From: Pseudomonas sp.
GTDB taxonomy: Bacteria; Pseudomonadota; Gammaproteobacteria; Pseudomonadales; Pseudomonadaceae
Direction: 5' to 3'
Length of the DNA: 7,887 bases
Assembly: GCA_029239415.1 (NCBI GenBank)
Contig: JAQZAY010000173.1
Location: forward strand, 1 to 7,887
This document shows, in pieces, positions 1 through 5,835 of the stretch (position 1 is the first letter of the stretch; the number at the start of each line of letters is the position of its first letter). The notes beneath the pieces were generated by a model. That model did not search any database, was not told the origin of the DNA, and saw only the letters and a list, made by a program, of their open reading frames with translations. The position numbers and the translations under genes were made by a program.

Positions 1-699
1 CCGCTCAAGGCCTGCGACTACGCGGTGCTGCTCAAGCGCCTGATCAAGAACATCGCCTACGACCATGAGATGGACACCACCTTCATGGCCAAGCCCTACC
101 CGGGCCAGGCAGGCAATGGCCTGCATGTACACATTTCCGTGCTGGACAAGGATGGCAAGAACATCTTCACCAGCGAGGATCCCGAGCAGAACGCCGCGTT
201 ACGTCACGCTGTCGGCGGTGTGCTCGAGACCCTGCCCGCGTCGATGGCGTTCCTGTGCCCGAACGTCAACTCGTACCGTCGCTTCGGTGCCCAGTTCTAC
301 GTGCCCAACGCACAGTCCTGGGGCCTGGACAACCGTACCGTGGCAGTGCGCGTGCCCACCGGCTCCCCGGATGCCGTGCGCCTGGAGCACCGCGTAGCCG
401 GCGCCGATGCCAACCCGTACCTGCTGATGGCCGCGGTGCTGGCCGGCGTGCACCATGGCCTGACCAACAAGGTCGAGCCTGGCGCGCCGATCGAAGGCAA
501 CGCCTACGAGCAGCTCGAGCAGTGCCTGCCGAACAACCTGCGCGACGCCCTGCGCGAGCTGGACGACAGCGAGATCCTCAACAAGTACATCGATCCGAAG
601 TACATCGACATCTTTGTCGCGTGCAAGGAAAGCGAGCTGGAAGAGTTCGAGCACTCGATCTCCGACCTCGAGTACAACTGGTACCTGCATACGGTGTGA
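1..699 (+). CDS. Glutamine synthetase-family protein, probable gamma-glutamylpolyamine synthetase (3' part)
   Basis: This is the C-terminal 232 residues of a glutamine synthetase-fold ligase; the start lies upstream of the window. Such enzymes join an amine to the gamma-carboxyl of glutamate using ATP, in the cytoplasm. Seen in the sequence: the ATP/glutamate-binding stretch GNGLHVHISV (about 112-141), the active-site block NSYRRFGAQFYVPN followed by WGLDNRTVAVRVP (about 268-360), and LEHRVAGADANPYLLMAA (about 382-435), which match the conserved GS order. It ends in EYNWYLHTV rather than the ELYYSV-like end of housekeeping GlnA. It also lacks the NLYDLPPEE adenylylation motif; the matching region reads GNAYEQLEQCLP. 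These differences favour the polyamine-type subfamily (PuuA/SpuI-like), which glutamylates putrescine or related amines for catabolism. Substrate assignment is inference, since the N-terminal half is not visible. The gene is convergent with argA, 47 bases away. Confidence 0.88.
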   Translation, partial: PLKACDYAVLLKRLIKNIAYDHEMDTTFMAKPYPGQAGNGLHVHISVLDKDGKNIFTSEDPEQNAALRHAVGGVLETLPASMAFLCPNVNSYRRFGAQFYVPNAQSWGLDNRTVAVRVPTGSPDAVRLEHRVAGADANPYLLMAAVLAGVHHGLTNKVEPGAPIEGNAYEQLEQCLPNNLRDALRELDDSEILNKYIDPKYIDIFVACKESELEEFEHSISDLEYNWYLHTV

Positions 700-707
700 C
701 CAGACCC

Positions 708-733
708 GTGGGGGCGGGCTGGCCCGCTCCCAC
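708..733. terminator. GC-rich hairpin between convergent genes, probable bidirectional terminator
   Basis: A near-perfect inverted repeat begins nine bases after the glutamine synthetase stop and ends 13 bases before the argA stop on the other strand. Arms GTGGGGGCGGGC and GCCCGCTCCCAC pair over about 12 bp, with one G-T mismatch and a 2-base loop. There is no T-run on either side, so it is not a classical intrinsic terminator. The GTGGGAGCGGG core resembles repeated extragenic hairpins common in pseudomonads, so it may be a single REP-like unit that also stabilises both 3' ends. Confidence 0.55.
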
Positions 734-746
734 AGACTGGACTGGA

Positions 747-2045
747 CTAGATGCTCTTCTCGAAGATCTTCGAGTTGCGCTGGTAGTTGTACAGCGACGC
801 CCGCGCCGCTGGCAGCCGCTCGACCCCACTTGGCGCAAAGCCGCGCTCGCGGAACCAGTGCGCCGTCCGGGTGGTGAGCACGAACAGCGTGCTCAGCCCC
901 ATCTGCCGGGCACGCCCCTCGATGCGCTCCAGCAGGTCGTCACCCCGTCCGCCATGGCGGTACTCGGGATTGACCGCCAGGCAGGCAAGCTCTCCTGACT
1001 CCGAATCTGCAATCGGATACAGCGCTGCGCAGGCGATGATCATGCCGTCGCGCTCGACCACGCTGAATTGCTCGATCTCTCGCTCCAGCACTTCGCGCGA
1101 GCGGCGCACCAGGATGCCTTGCTCTTCCAGCGGGCTGATCAGTTCCAGCAGGCCGCCGACGTCCTCGATGGTCGCCTCGCGGACAATCTCGAACTGCTCC
1201 TGGGCAACCAGGGTGCCGCCACCGTCACGGGTGAACAGCTCGGTCAGCAAGGCGCCATCCTCGGCGTAGCTGACGATATGGCTGCGCGCCACGCCACCCT
1301 TGCACGCCTCGGCGGCGGCGTCGAGCAACTCGCCCTGATAGTCGGAGCCCAGGCGCTGCAGGTGCGCCGGTACCTGCTGCGGGCGCAGCTCGCGAACCAA
1401 TCGGCCTTGCTCGTCGAGCAAGCCCGACTCGGCGCCAAACAGCAGCAGCTTGTCGGCGCCCAGCTCGATGGCGGCGCGGGTGGCGACGTCTTCGCAGGCC
1501 AGGTTGAAGATCTCGCCGGTCGGCGAATAGCCCAGCGGCGACAGCAGCACGATGGCGCGTTCGTCGAGCAGGCGGCTGATGCCCTTGCGGTCGACCCGGC
1601 GCACTTCGCCAGTGTGGTGGTAGTCGACCCCTTCGAGAACTCCGATCGGCCGCGCGGTGACCAGGTTGCCCGAGGCCACTCGCAGGCGTGAGCCGTGCAT
1701 GGGCGAGGCAGCCATGTCCATCGACAGGCGTGCCTCGATGGACACCCGCAGGCTGCCGACCGCGTCGATCACGCAGTCCAGGGTCGGTGCGTCGGTGATG
1801 CGCAGGCCGTGGTGGTAGCGCGGGGTCAGGCCCCGGTCGGCCAGGCGGGCTTCGATCTGCGGACGCGAGCCATGTACCAGCACCAGGCGTACGCCCAGGC
1901 TGTGCAGCAGTACCAGGTCATGGACGATGTTGCCGAAGTTGGGATGCTCGACGCCATCGCCAGGGAGCATGACCACGAAGGTGCAGTCGCGATGGGCATT
2001 GATGTAGGGAGAAGCATGACGCAGCCAATTGACGTATTCGGGCAT
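747..2045 (-). CDS. argA: N-acetylglutamate synthase (amino-acid acetyltransferase)
   Basis: ArgA transfers an acetyl group from acetyl-CoA to glutamate, the first step of arginine synthesis, in the cytoplasm. The 432-residue product is close to the 443 of E. coli ArgA and aligns with it along its whole length. Residues about 20-270 form the amino-acid-kinase-like domain that holds the arginine feedback site (FVVMLPGDGVEHPNF, LHSLGVRLVLVHGSRPQI, ARLSMDM, SYAEDGALLTELFTRDG). Residues about 286-430 form the GNAT acetyltransferase domain, with ISPLEEQGILVRRSRE, the acetyl-CoA loop YRHGGRGDDLL (362-372), LFVLTTRTAHWFRERGF and the family ending LYNYQRNSK. The ATG at 2045 gives the usual N-terminus (ASPYINAHR), although only a weak AGG lies upstream. 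It is downstream of argE on the same strand with 78 bases between, so read-through is possible. In pseudomonads with a bifunctional ArgJ, ArgA mainly primes the acetyl cycle; argJ is not in this window. Confidence 0.97.
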   Translation of the reverse strand: MPEYVNWLRHASPYINAHRDCTFVVMLPGDGVEHPNFGNIVHDLVLLHSLGVRLVLVHGSRPQIEARLADRGLTPRYHHGLRITDAPTLDCVIDAVGSLRVSIEARLSMDMAASPMHGSRLRVASGNLVTARPIGVLEGVDYHHTGEVRRVDRKGISRLLDERAIVLLSPLGYSPTGEIFNLACEDVATRAAIELGADKLLLFGAESGLLDEQGRLVRELRPQQVPAHLQRLGSDYQGELLDAAAEACKGGVARSHIVSYAEDGALLTELFTRDGGGTLVAQEQFEIVREATIEDVGGLLELISPLEEQGILVRRSREVLEREIEQFSVVERDGMIIACAALYPIADSESGELACLAVNPEYRHGGRGDDLLERIEGRARQMGLSTLFVLTTRTAHWFRERGFAPSGVERLPAARASLYNYQRNSKIFEKSI

Positions 2046-2123
2046 AACCGGAGCCTGTATGAAAAGTGAACAAGAAGCGAGACGGCACAGCGCTCGAGGG
2101 TTATCGTCGGATCAGGCCTGGTG

Positions 2124-3314
2124 TCACGCGCGGTCTCCTTGTGTCAACGTCTGGATCGATGGGGGGATCGCCGGGCTCAGGCAATAGTGCTGGATCAGTT
2201 CACGCAATAGACGCACGGTAGGCTCGATGCGTGACATTTCGAGGTATTCGCCAGGCTGGTGGGCACAGGCGATATCGCCTGGGCCCAGCACCAGCGCCTC
2301 GCAGCCCAGGCTCTGGAAGTACGGCGCCTCGGTGGCAAAGGCCACGGCTTCGGCGCGATGACCGGTAAGACGCTCGGCAAGCCTGACCAGTTCCGCGTCG
2401 GCGGCCTGCTCGAACGCCGGCGCCTCGGGAAACAGCGGCGTGTAGTCGATGCGTACCTGATGCTGCTCGGCCAGCGGCGCGAGCTTCTGGCGAATGGCCG
2501 CGCGCAGCTGCTCGACGTCCATGCCCGGCAAGGGCCGCAAGTCGAACTCCAGGGCGCATTGGCCGCAGATGCGGTTGGGGTTGTCGCCCCCATGGATGCA
2601 GCCGAAGTTCAGGGTCGGTTGCGGCACGCTGAACTGCGGGTTGCGATAAGCCTGCTGCCATTGCTGGCGCAGGCCCATCAGCTCGCTCATCACCGCATGC
2701 ATGGCTTCCATGGCGCTGTGGCCAAGGGTCGGGTCCGACGAGTGGCCGCTGCGCCCGAGGATGTCGATGCGTTCCATGAGAATGCCCTTGTGCATGCGGA
2801 TCGGCCGCAGCCCGGTCGGCTCGCCGATCACCGCGGCACGGCCCAGTGGCCGCCCGGCCTCGGCCAGGGCGCGGGCACCCGCCATGGAGCTTTCTTCATC
2901 GCAGGTCGCGAGAATCAGCAGCGGCTGCTTGAAGTCATGCGCCAGCAACGGTTGCACGGCCTCGACCACCAGGGCGAAGAAGCCCTTCATGTCGCAACTG
3001 CCCAGGCCGACCCAGCGGTCGCCGACTTCGGTCAGCTGCAACGGGTCGGTCTTCCACAGCTGTGGGTCATAGGGCACGGTGTCGCTGTGCCCGGCCAGCA
3101 CCAGGCCGCCAGGGCCGCTGCCATGGCTGGCCAGCAGGTTGAACTTGCCCGGGCTCACCTGCTGGATCTCGCAGGCAAAGCCAAGGTCGCCCAGCCAGCC
3201 GGCGAGCAGGTCGATCACCGCGCGGTTGGACTGGTCCAGCGCAGGCTGGGTGCAACTGACCGATGGCGTGGCGATCAGGGCGGCAAACTGGTCTTTCAGC
3301 GACGGCAGGGGCAT
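2124..3314 (-). CDS. argE: Acetylornithine deacetylase
   Basis: ArgE removes acetate from N2-acetylornithine to give ornithine, the fifth step of the linear arginine pathway, in the cytoplasm. The 396-residue product is a full-length M20-family zinc peptidase, near the 383 of E. coli ArgE. Visible metal and catalytic residues are GHSDTVPYD (His76, Asp78), GSCDMKG (Asp108, bridging metal ligand), CDEESSMAGA (Glu140 general base, Glu141 ligand), GEPTG (Glu165) and CAHQPGEYLEMS (His352). The inserted dimerisation domain runs from about 175 to 290, with GRSGHSSDP and the NFGCIHGGDNPNRICG stretch. The start at 3314 is chosen because GAGGAGA (3321-3327) sits six bases upstream and the protein then begins MPLPSLKDQFAALIA as in the family; the 31-codon extension to 3407 has an Arg-rich, unrelated sequence. 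Other M20 deacylases (succinyl-diaminopimelate, DapE) are less likely given the motifs and the neighbouring argA. Confidence 0.93.
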   Translation of the reverse strand: MPLPSLKDQFAALIATPSVSCTQPALDQSNRAVIDLLAGWLGDLGFACEIQQVSPGKFNLLASHGSGPGGLVLAGHSDTVPYDPQLWKTDPLQLTEVGDRWVGLGSCDMKGFFALVVEAVQPLLAHDFKQPLLILATCDEESSMAGARALAEAGRPLGRAAVIGEPTGLRPIRMHKGILMERIDILGRSGHSSDPTLGHSAMEAMHAVMSELMGLRQQWQQAYRNPQFSVPQPTLNFGCIHGGDNPNRICGQCALEFDLRPLPGMDVEQLRAAIRQKLAPLAEQHQVRIDYTPLFPEAPAFEQAADAELVRLAERLTGHRAEAVAFATEAPYFQSLGCEALVLGPGDIACAHQPGEYLEMSRIEPTVRLLRELIQHYCLSPAIPPSIQTLTQGDRA

Positions 3315-3441
3315 GCGCGCTCTCCTCGGATTCGTCTCCTCATAGTAGAGCCTTCGGGCACCGGGAATAAACCGTCGGCGGCCGACTGCTGTACACTGCC
3401 TGGCCAAGACGTCCTGTCCCCAAAGCCCGGATCACCCAGCA
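3315..3441. promoter_or_regulatory. Divergent intergenic region between argE and the CYTH gene
   Basis: These 127 bases must hold the start signals for both argE (leftward) and the CYTH-CHAD gene (rightward). The clear element is the argE ribosome-binding site GAGGAGA at 3321-3327. Possible -10 hexamers are TACTAT on the minus strand (about 3343-3348) and TACACT on the plus strand (3392-3397), but neither has a recognisable -35 at the right distance. I see no convincing ArgR operator by eye. Confidence 0.35.
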
Positions 3442-4821
3442 ATGCCTAAAGAAACCGAACTCAAGCTGCGGGCGAGCCGCGAGACCCTCGCCGCCCTGCG
3501 CGAGCACCCGCTGCTCAAGAAACGCAACAAATCCGGCTGGCAGACCCGCGAACTGCTCAACCAGTATTTCGACACCCCTGAGCGCGAGCTGTCGGCCGCC
3601 AAGGTCGCCTTGCGCCTGCGCCGTGACGGCGAGGCGGTCATCCAGACCCTCAAGTGCCGTGGCCAGAGCGTGGCCGGGCTGTCGGAGCGAAGCGAGTACG
3701 AGTGGCCGCTGGACAAGGCCAAGCTCGACCTCAAGAAGCTCGACGACAGCTGCTGGCCGGCGCAACTGGCCGAGCTCGACAAGAAGACCATCAAGCCGCT
3801 GTTCACCACCGATTTCACCCGCGAGTTCGCCGAGATCGCCTGGGGCCGTGGCAAGGCCAAGGTGGTGATCGAGGCCGCACTTGACCTGGGCACGGTGACT
3901 GCGGGCAAGCGCAAGGAAGAGATCTGCGAACTGGAGCTCGAGCTGCGTGAAGGCGCGCCCGAGGCGTTGCTGGAACTCGCCGCTGAACTGGCCGCCACCC
4001 TTGCGCTGATGCCATGTGACATCAGCAAGGCCGAGCGCGGCTACCGCCTGCTAGACGAAGGCAGCTACGACCTGGGCCTGCCAAGCGCGGCGCTCGCCCC
4101 TGAAATGCCGGTCGACGACGCCTTCGCCGCCCTCGCCTGGCAACTGCTGGGCAGCAGCCAGCGCCTGGCCGAACAATACCGTCACACCGGCCACTGGCGC
4201 CTGCTGCAGGACTGGGTCCAGTGCCTGGCCGAACTGCGCGCCCTGGCCAGCAGCCTGGGCCAGGCCGCGCCGCGCGCGACCACCCGGGCCTTGCGCAGCA
4301 GCCTCGATGCCCTGCTCGAAGACTGGCGCCCGCTGGTACTGGCCGGCAATGACGACGAAGATATCCGCCGCGCCGCGCCCGAGCAGTTCGCCGAAGAGTT
4401 GCTGGACCCGCGCTGGGGCCAGTTCTCGCTGGAAACCTCGCGTTGGCTGCTGGCGCGTGGCTGGACCGTCGAGCGCAACAAGCGTGGTGATCGCCAGGGC
4501 AGCGCGCAACTGGCCAACTGGCTGGCCCACCTGCTGTTCGAGGAAGCCCGCACCCTGCAGCTGCCGCTGTACCAGCAGCAGCCCGAGGACCTTGCCGAGC
4601 AGCTGCCTCGTATCGAGCGCCTGCTGGCCTGGCTGCACCATGCGCGCCAGGTACTGGAGTCGCCCGAGCTCGATCGCCTGTACGGCGAGCTGAACAAGCT
4701 GCACGACCTGGCCAGCCAGCCGATCAGCGACGAAGTACTCGAGGCACGCGTCCAGCAAGCCCTGACCGTGTTCCAGGGCCGCGCCTGGAAGCAGTTGCTC
4801 AAGTCGCCGTCAGCGCGATAA
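3442..4821 (+). CDS. ygiF: CYTH-CHAD domain protein, YgiF-type inorganic triphosphatase
   Basis: A 459-residue cytoplasmic protein with the two-domain layout of E. coli YgiF (433 residues), which hydrolyses inorganic triphosphate. Residues 1-202 are a CYTH tunnel domain. It opens with the signature ETELK (Glu4, Glu6, Lys8), then YFDTPE (42-47), the basic strand ALRLRR (Arg58, Arg60), QTLK (68-71), the acidic strand SEYEW (Glu85, Glu87), FTREF (Arg127), VIEAALDLG (Glu144, Asp148), ELELELRE (163-170) and SKAERGYRLL (Lys196, Arg199). All charged tunnel residues expected for metal and phosphate binding seem present, so an active enzyme is likely. Residues about 222-455 are helical and CHAD-like but lack the usual basic H..R...RRLR helix (see findings). 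The ribosome-binding site is weak, but the ATG directly precedes the CYTH signature. The stop codon lies inside the convergent regulator gene. Adenylate cyclase (CyaB-like) or thiamine triphosphatase activity are alternatives within the fold. Confidence 0.88.
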   Translation: MPKETELKLRASRETLAALREHPLLKKRNKSGWQTRELLNQYFDTPERELSAAKVALRLRRDGEAVIQTLKCRGQSVAGLSERSEYEWPLDKAKLDLKKLDDSCWPAQLAELDKKTIKPLFTTDFTREFAEIAWGRGKAKVVIEAALDLGTVTAGKRKEEICELELELREGAPEALLELAAELAATLALMPCDISKAERGYRLLDEGSYDLGLPSAALAPEMPVDDAFAALAWQLLGSSQRLAEQYRHTGHWRLLQDWVQCLAELRALASSLGQAAPRATTRALRSSLDALLEDWRPLVLAGNDDEDIRRAAPEQFAEELLDPRWGQFSLETSRWLLARGWTVERNKRGDRQGSAQLANWLAHLLFEEARTLQLPLYQQQPEDLAEQLPRIERLLAWLHHARQVLESPELDRLYGELNKLHDLASQPISDEVLEARVQQALTVFQGRAWKQLLKSPSAR

Positions 4822-5280
4822 GGGCAGGCTGGTCGTGGACTTGATCTCGGACAAGGCCACGATCGAGTTGACCTCCTGGATCCCCGGCACCATCGACAGC
4901 TTTTCGAAGAAGAAACGCTCGTAGGCTTCGATGTCCGGGGTGACAATGCGCAGCAGGAAGTCCACCGACCCCATCAGTACATAGCACTCCAGCACTTCCG
5001 GGAAACCGCGGATCGCCTCGGTGAACTCGGTGAAGTTGGAGCGCCCGTGGGCGTTGAGCTTTACTTCGGCGAAAATCTGCGTGTTCAGCCCGACTTTCTT
5101 GCGGTCGAGCAAGGTGACCTGGCCACGGATCACCCCTTCCTCCTTCAGGCGTTGGATGCGTCGCCAGCACGGCGACTGGGATAGTCCCACGCGTTCGGCG
5201 ATCTGTGCGCTGGACAGCGACGCGTCCTCCTGCAGCAGCGCCAATATGCGTCGATCGTAGGCGTCCAACTCTGATTGCAT
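4810..5280 (-). CDS. Lrp/AsnC-family transcriptional regulator
   Basis: A full-length 156-residue DNA-binding regulator of the leucine-responsive family. Residues 1-60 carry the helix-turn-helix: LDAYDRRILALLQED, then AQIAERVGLSQSPCWRRIQ with the recognition helix near 34-44, then the KEEGVIRGQ turn. Residues about 65-145 form the RAM/ACT-like domain that assembles the oligomer and binds an amino acid, including ECYVLMGSVDFLLRI (98-112) and VPGIQEVNSIVALSEIKST. The tail KSTTSLPL resembles the BkdR and DecR (YbaO) branches rather than Lrp itself, but that is not enough to name a target. The start is secure: AAGGA (5287-5291) lies about seven bases before the ATG. It is divergent from the 111-residue ACT-like protein across a gap with a half-site array, suggesting autoregulation and control of that neighbour. 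Its last 12 bases overlap the end of the CYTH gene on the other strand. Confidence 0.93.
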   Translation of the reverse strand: MQSELDAYDRRILALLQEDASLSSAQIAERVGLSQSPCWRRIQRLKEEGVIRGQVTLLDRKKVGLNTQIFAEVKLNAHGRSNFTEFTEAIRGFPEVLECYVLMGSVDFLLRIVTPDIEAYERFFFEKLSMVPGIQEVNSIVALSEIKSTTSLPLSR

Positions 5281-5305
5281 GAATTTTCCTTTTTAAGCGG
5301 TCATG

Positions 5306-5337
5306 GCGAATGGCTCAATTCGCTCAACAAGCGAATT
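5306..5337. promoter_or_regulatory. Array of three alternating GCGAAT/ATTCGC half-sites, probable operator
   Basis: GCGAAT (5306-5311), ATTCGC (5318-5323) and GCGAAT (5331-5336) alternate in orientation with centres 12 and 13 bases apart. The second and third form a perfect 8-bp inverted repeat, AATTCGCT-CAACA-AGCGAATT (5317-5337). The spacing of about one helical turn and the site just upstream of an Lrp-type gene fit a multi-dimer Lrp-family operator. The binding protein is inferred to be the adjacent regulator. Confidence 0.55.
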
Positions 5338-5343
5338 CAGACA

Positions 5344-5349
5344 ATCATA
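5344..5349 (-). promoter_or_regulatory. Possible -10 element for the Lrp-type regulator
   Basis: The minus strand reads TATGAT here, five of six matches to the sigma-70 -10 consensus. Transcription would start about seven bases further on, at the edge of the inverted repeat 5317-5337, so bound protein would block it. No good -35 is seen at 16-18 bases, which keeps this tentative. Confidence 0.3.
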
Positions 5350-5405
5350 GAGAAAAAATGCCGGTCTCGACGTGCAAGACTTTCGCATCGATTCCGGAGA
5401 CTGCC

Positions 5406-5741
5406 ATGAACGCACTCGAACGCTCCAGCGCCCCCCTGCGTACCGATGCCTGGGCCGCCAGCGCCGCCCACAGCACGGTGTGCTACCAGCTCCAGGCCGA
5501 AGCCGAGCCAGATACCCTGTGCCGCGTGCTCAACCTGTTCGCCCTGCAGTTCCTGACCCCGCATCGGGTGCAGGTGGACCAGCAGGACGAGACCCTGTGC
5601 ATGGAGATCGCCGTGACCGGCCTGAGCTGGCACCGCGCCGAGGTGATTGGGCAAAAGCTGCGCAACCTGGTCTGCGTCGGCGAGGTGAGCCTGGAGACGG
5701 TGGCACAGTTGCACGAGGTGTTGCCGGGCCAGGCACGCTGA
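5406..5741 (+). CDS. Small hypothetical protein with ACT-like pattern
   Basis: I do not recognise a named family for this 111-residue protein. It has no signal peptide or membrane segment and should be cytoplasmic. Residues about 24-98 read like a single small alpha/beta ligand-binding domain: a strand (STVCYQLQAEA), a helix (DTLCRVLNLFALQF), a strand (HRVQVDQQ), a strand (DETLCMEIAVTGL), a helix (HRAEVIGQKLRNLVCV) and a last strand (GEVSLETV). This order and the closing RNLVCVGEV resemble the ACT domain of acetolactate synthase small subunits (IlvM/IlvN), where one pass of such a fold binds an amino acid. The likeness is by eye only. The start at 5406 is preferred because GGAG sits eight bases upstream; an in-frame ATG at 5310 lies inside the operator-like repeats and has no ribosome-binding site. 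It is divergent from the Lrp-type regulator, which probably controls it. Confidence 0.82.
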   Translation: MNALERSSAPLRTDAWAASAAHSTVCYQLQAEAEPDTLCRVLNLFALQFLTPHRVQVDQQDETLCMEIAVTGLSWHRAEVIGQKLRNLVCVGEVSLETVAQLHEVLPGQAR

Positions 5742-5768
5742 GCCCCCTGCAAGATCCCGTAACCCTTG

Positions 5769-5783
5769 CTCGCGGTGCGCGAG
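5769..5783 (+). terminator. Short hairpin after the ACT-like gene
   Basis: CTCGCG and CGCGAG form a perfect 6-bp stem with a GTG loop, 27 bases after the stop of the ACT-like gene and 52 bases before the ATPase gene. No T-run follows, so it may be a weak terminator, an RNA-stability element or chance in GC-rich DNA. Confidence 0.3.
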
Positions 5784-5835
5784 TCCATGACGGGCTAGCC
5801 TGTGGGATGTCTCCAGACCCGGCAAGGATGCCCGC

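Noticed and set aside
1068..1691. A 207-codon plus-strand open frame inside argA
   Set aside because: It is fully antisense to conserved ArgA sequence and reads as Ala/Gln/Leu-rich shadow coding.
2046..2123. A promoter or ArgR operator for argA in the gap after argE
   Set aside because: I could not find a -10/-35 pair with acceptable spacing or a clear ArgR site in these 78 bases, so none is annotated.
3315..3407. A 31-codon N-terminal extension of argE
   Set aside because: It reads as an Arg-rich sequence unlike the family, would fill the divergent promoter region, and a strong ribosome-binding site serves the ATG at 3314.
2259..3449. A 396-codon plus-strand open frame across argE
   Set aside because: It is antisense to a gene with all M20 catalytic residues. 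Its product is low in complexity and rich in Gln, Ala, Arg and Gly with no recognisable domain, as expected from the mirror of GC-biased third codon positions.
4051..4758. A 235-codon minus-strand open frame inside the CHAD half of the CYTH gene
   Set aside because: It is a Gln/Ala/Gly-rich mirror frame with no motif; the plus-strand frame continues without a break from an unmistakable CYTH domain.
5310..5405. A 32-codon N-terminal extension of the ACT-like gene
   Set aside because: The upstream ATG lies inside the operator-like repeats without a ribosome-binding site, whereas GGAG precedes the ATG at 5406.
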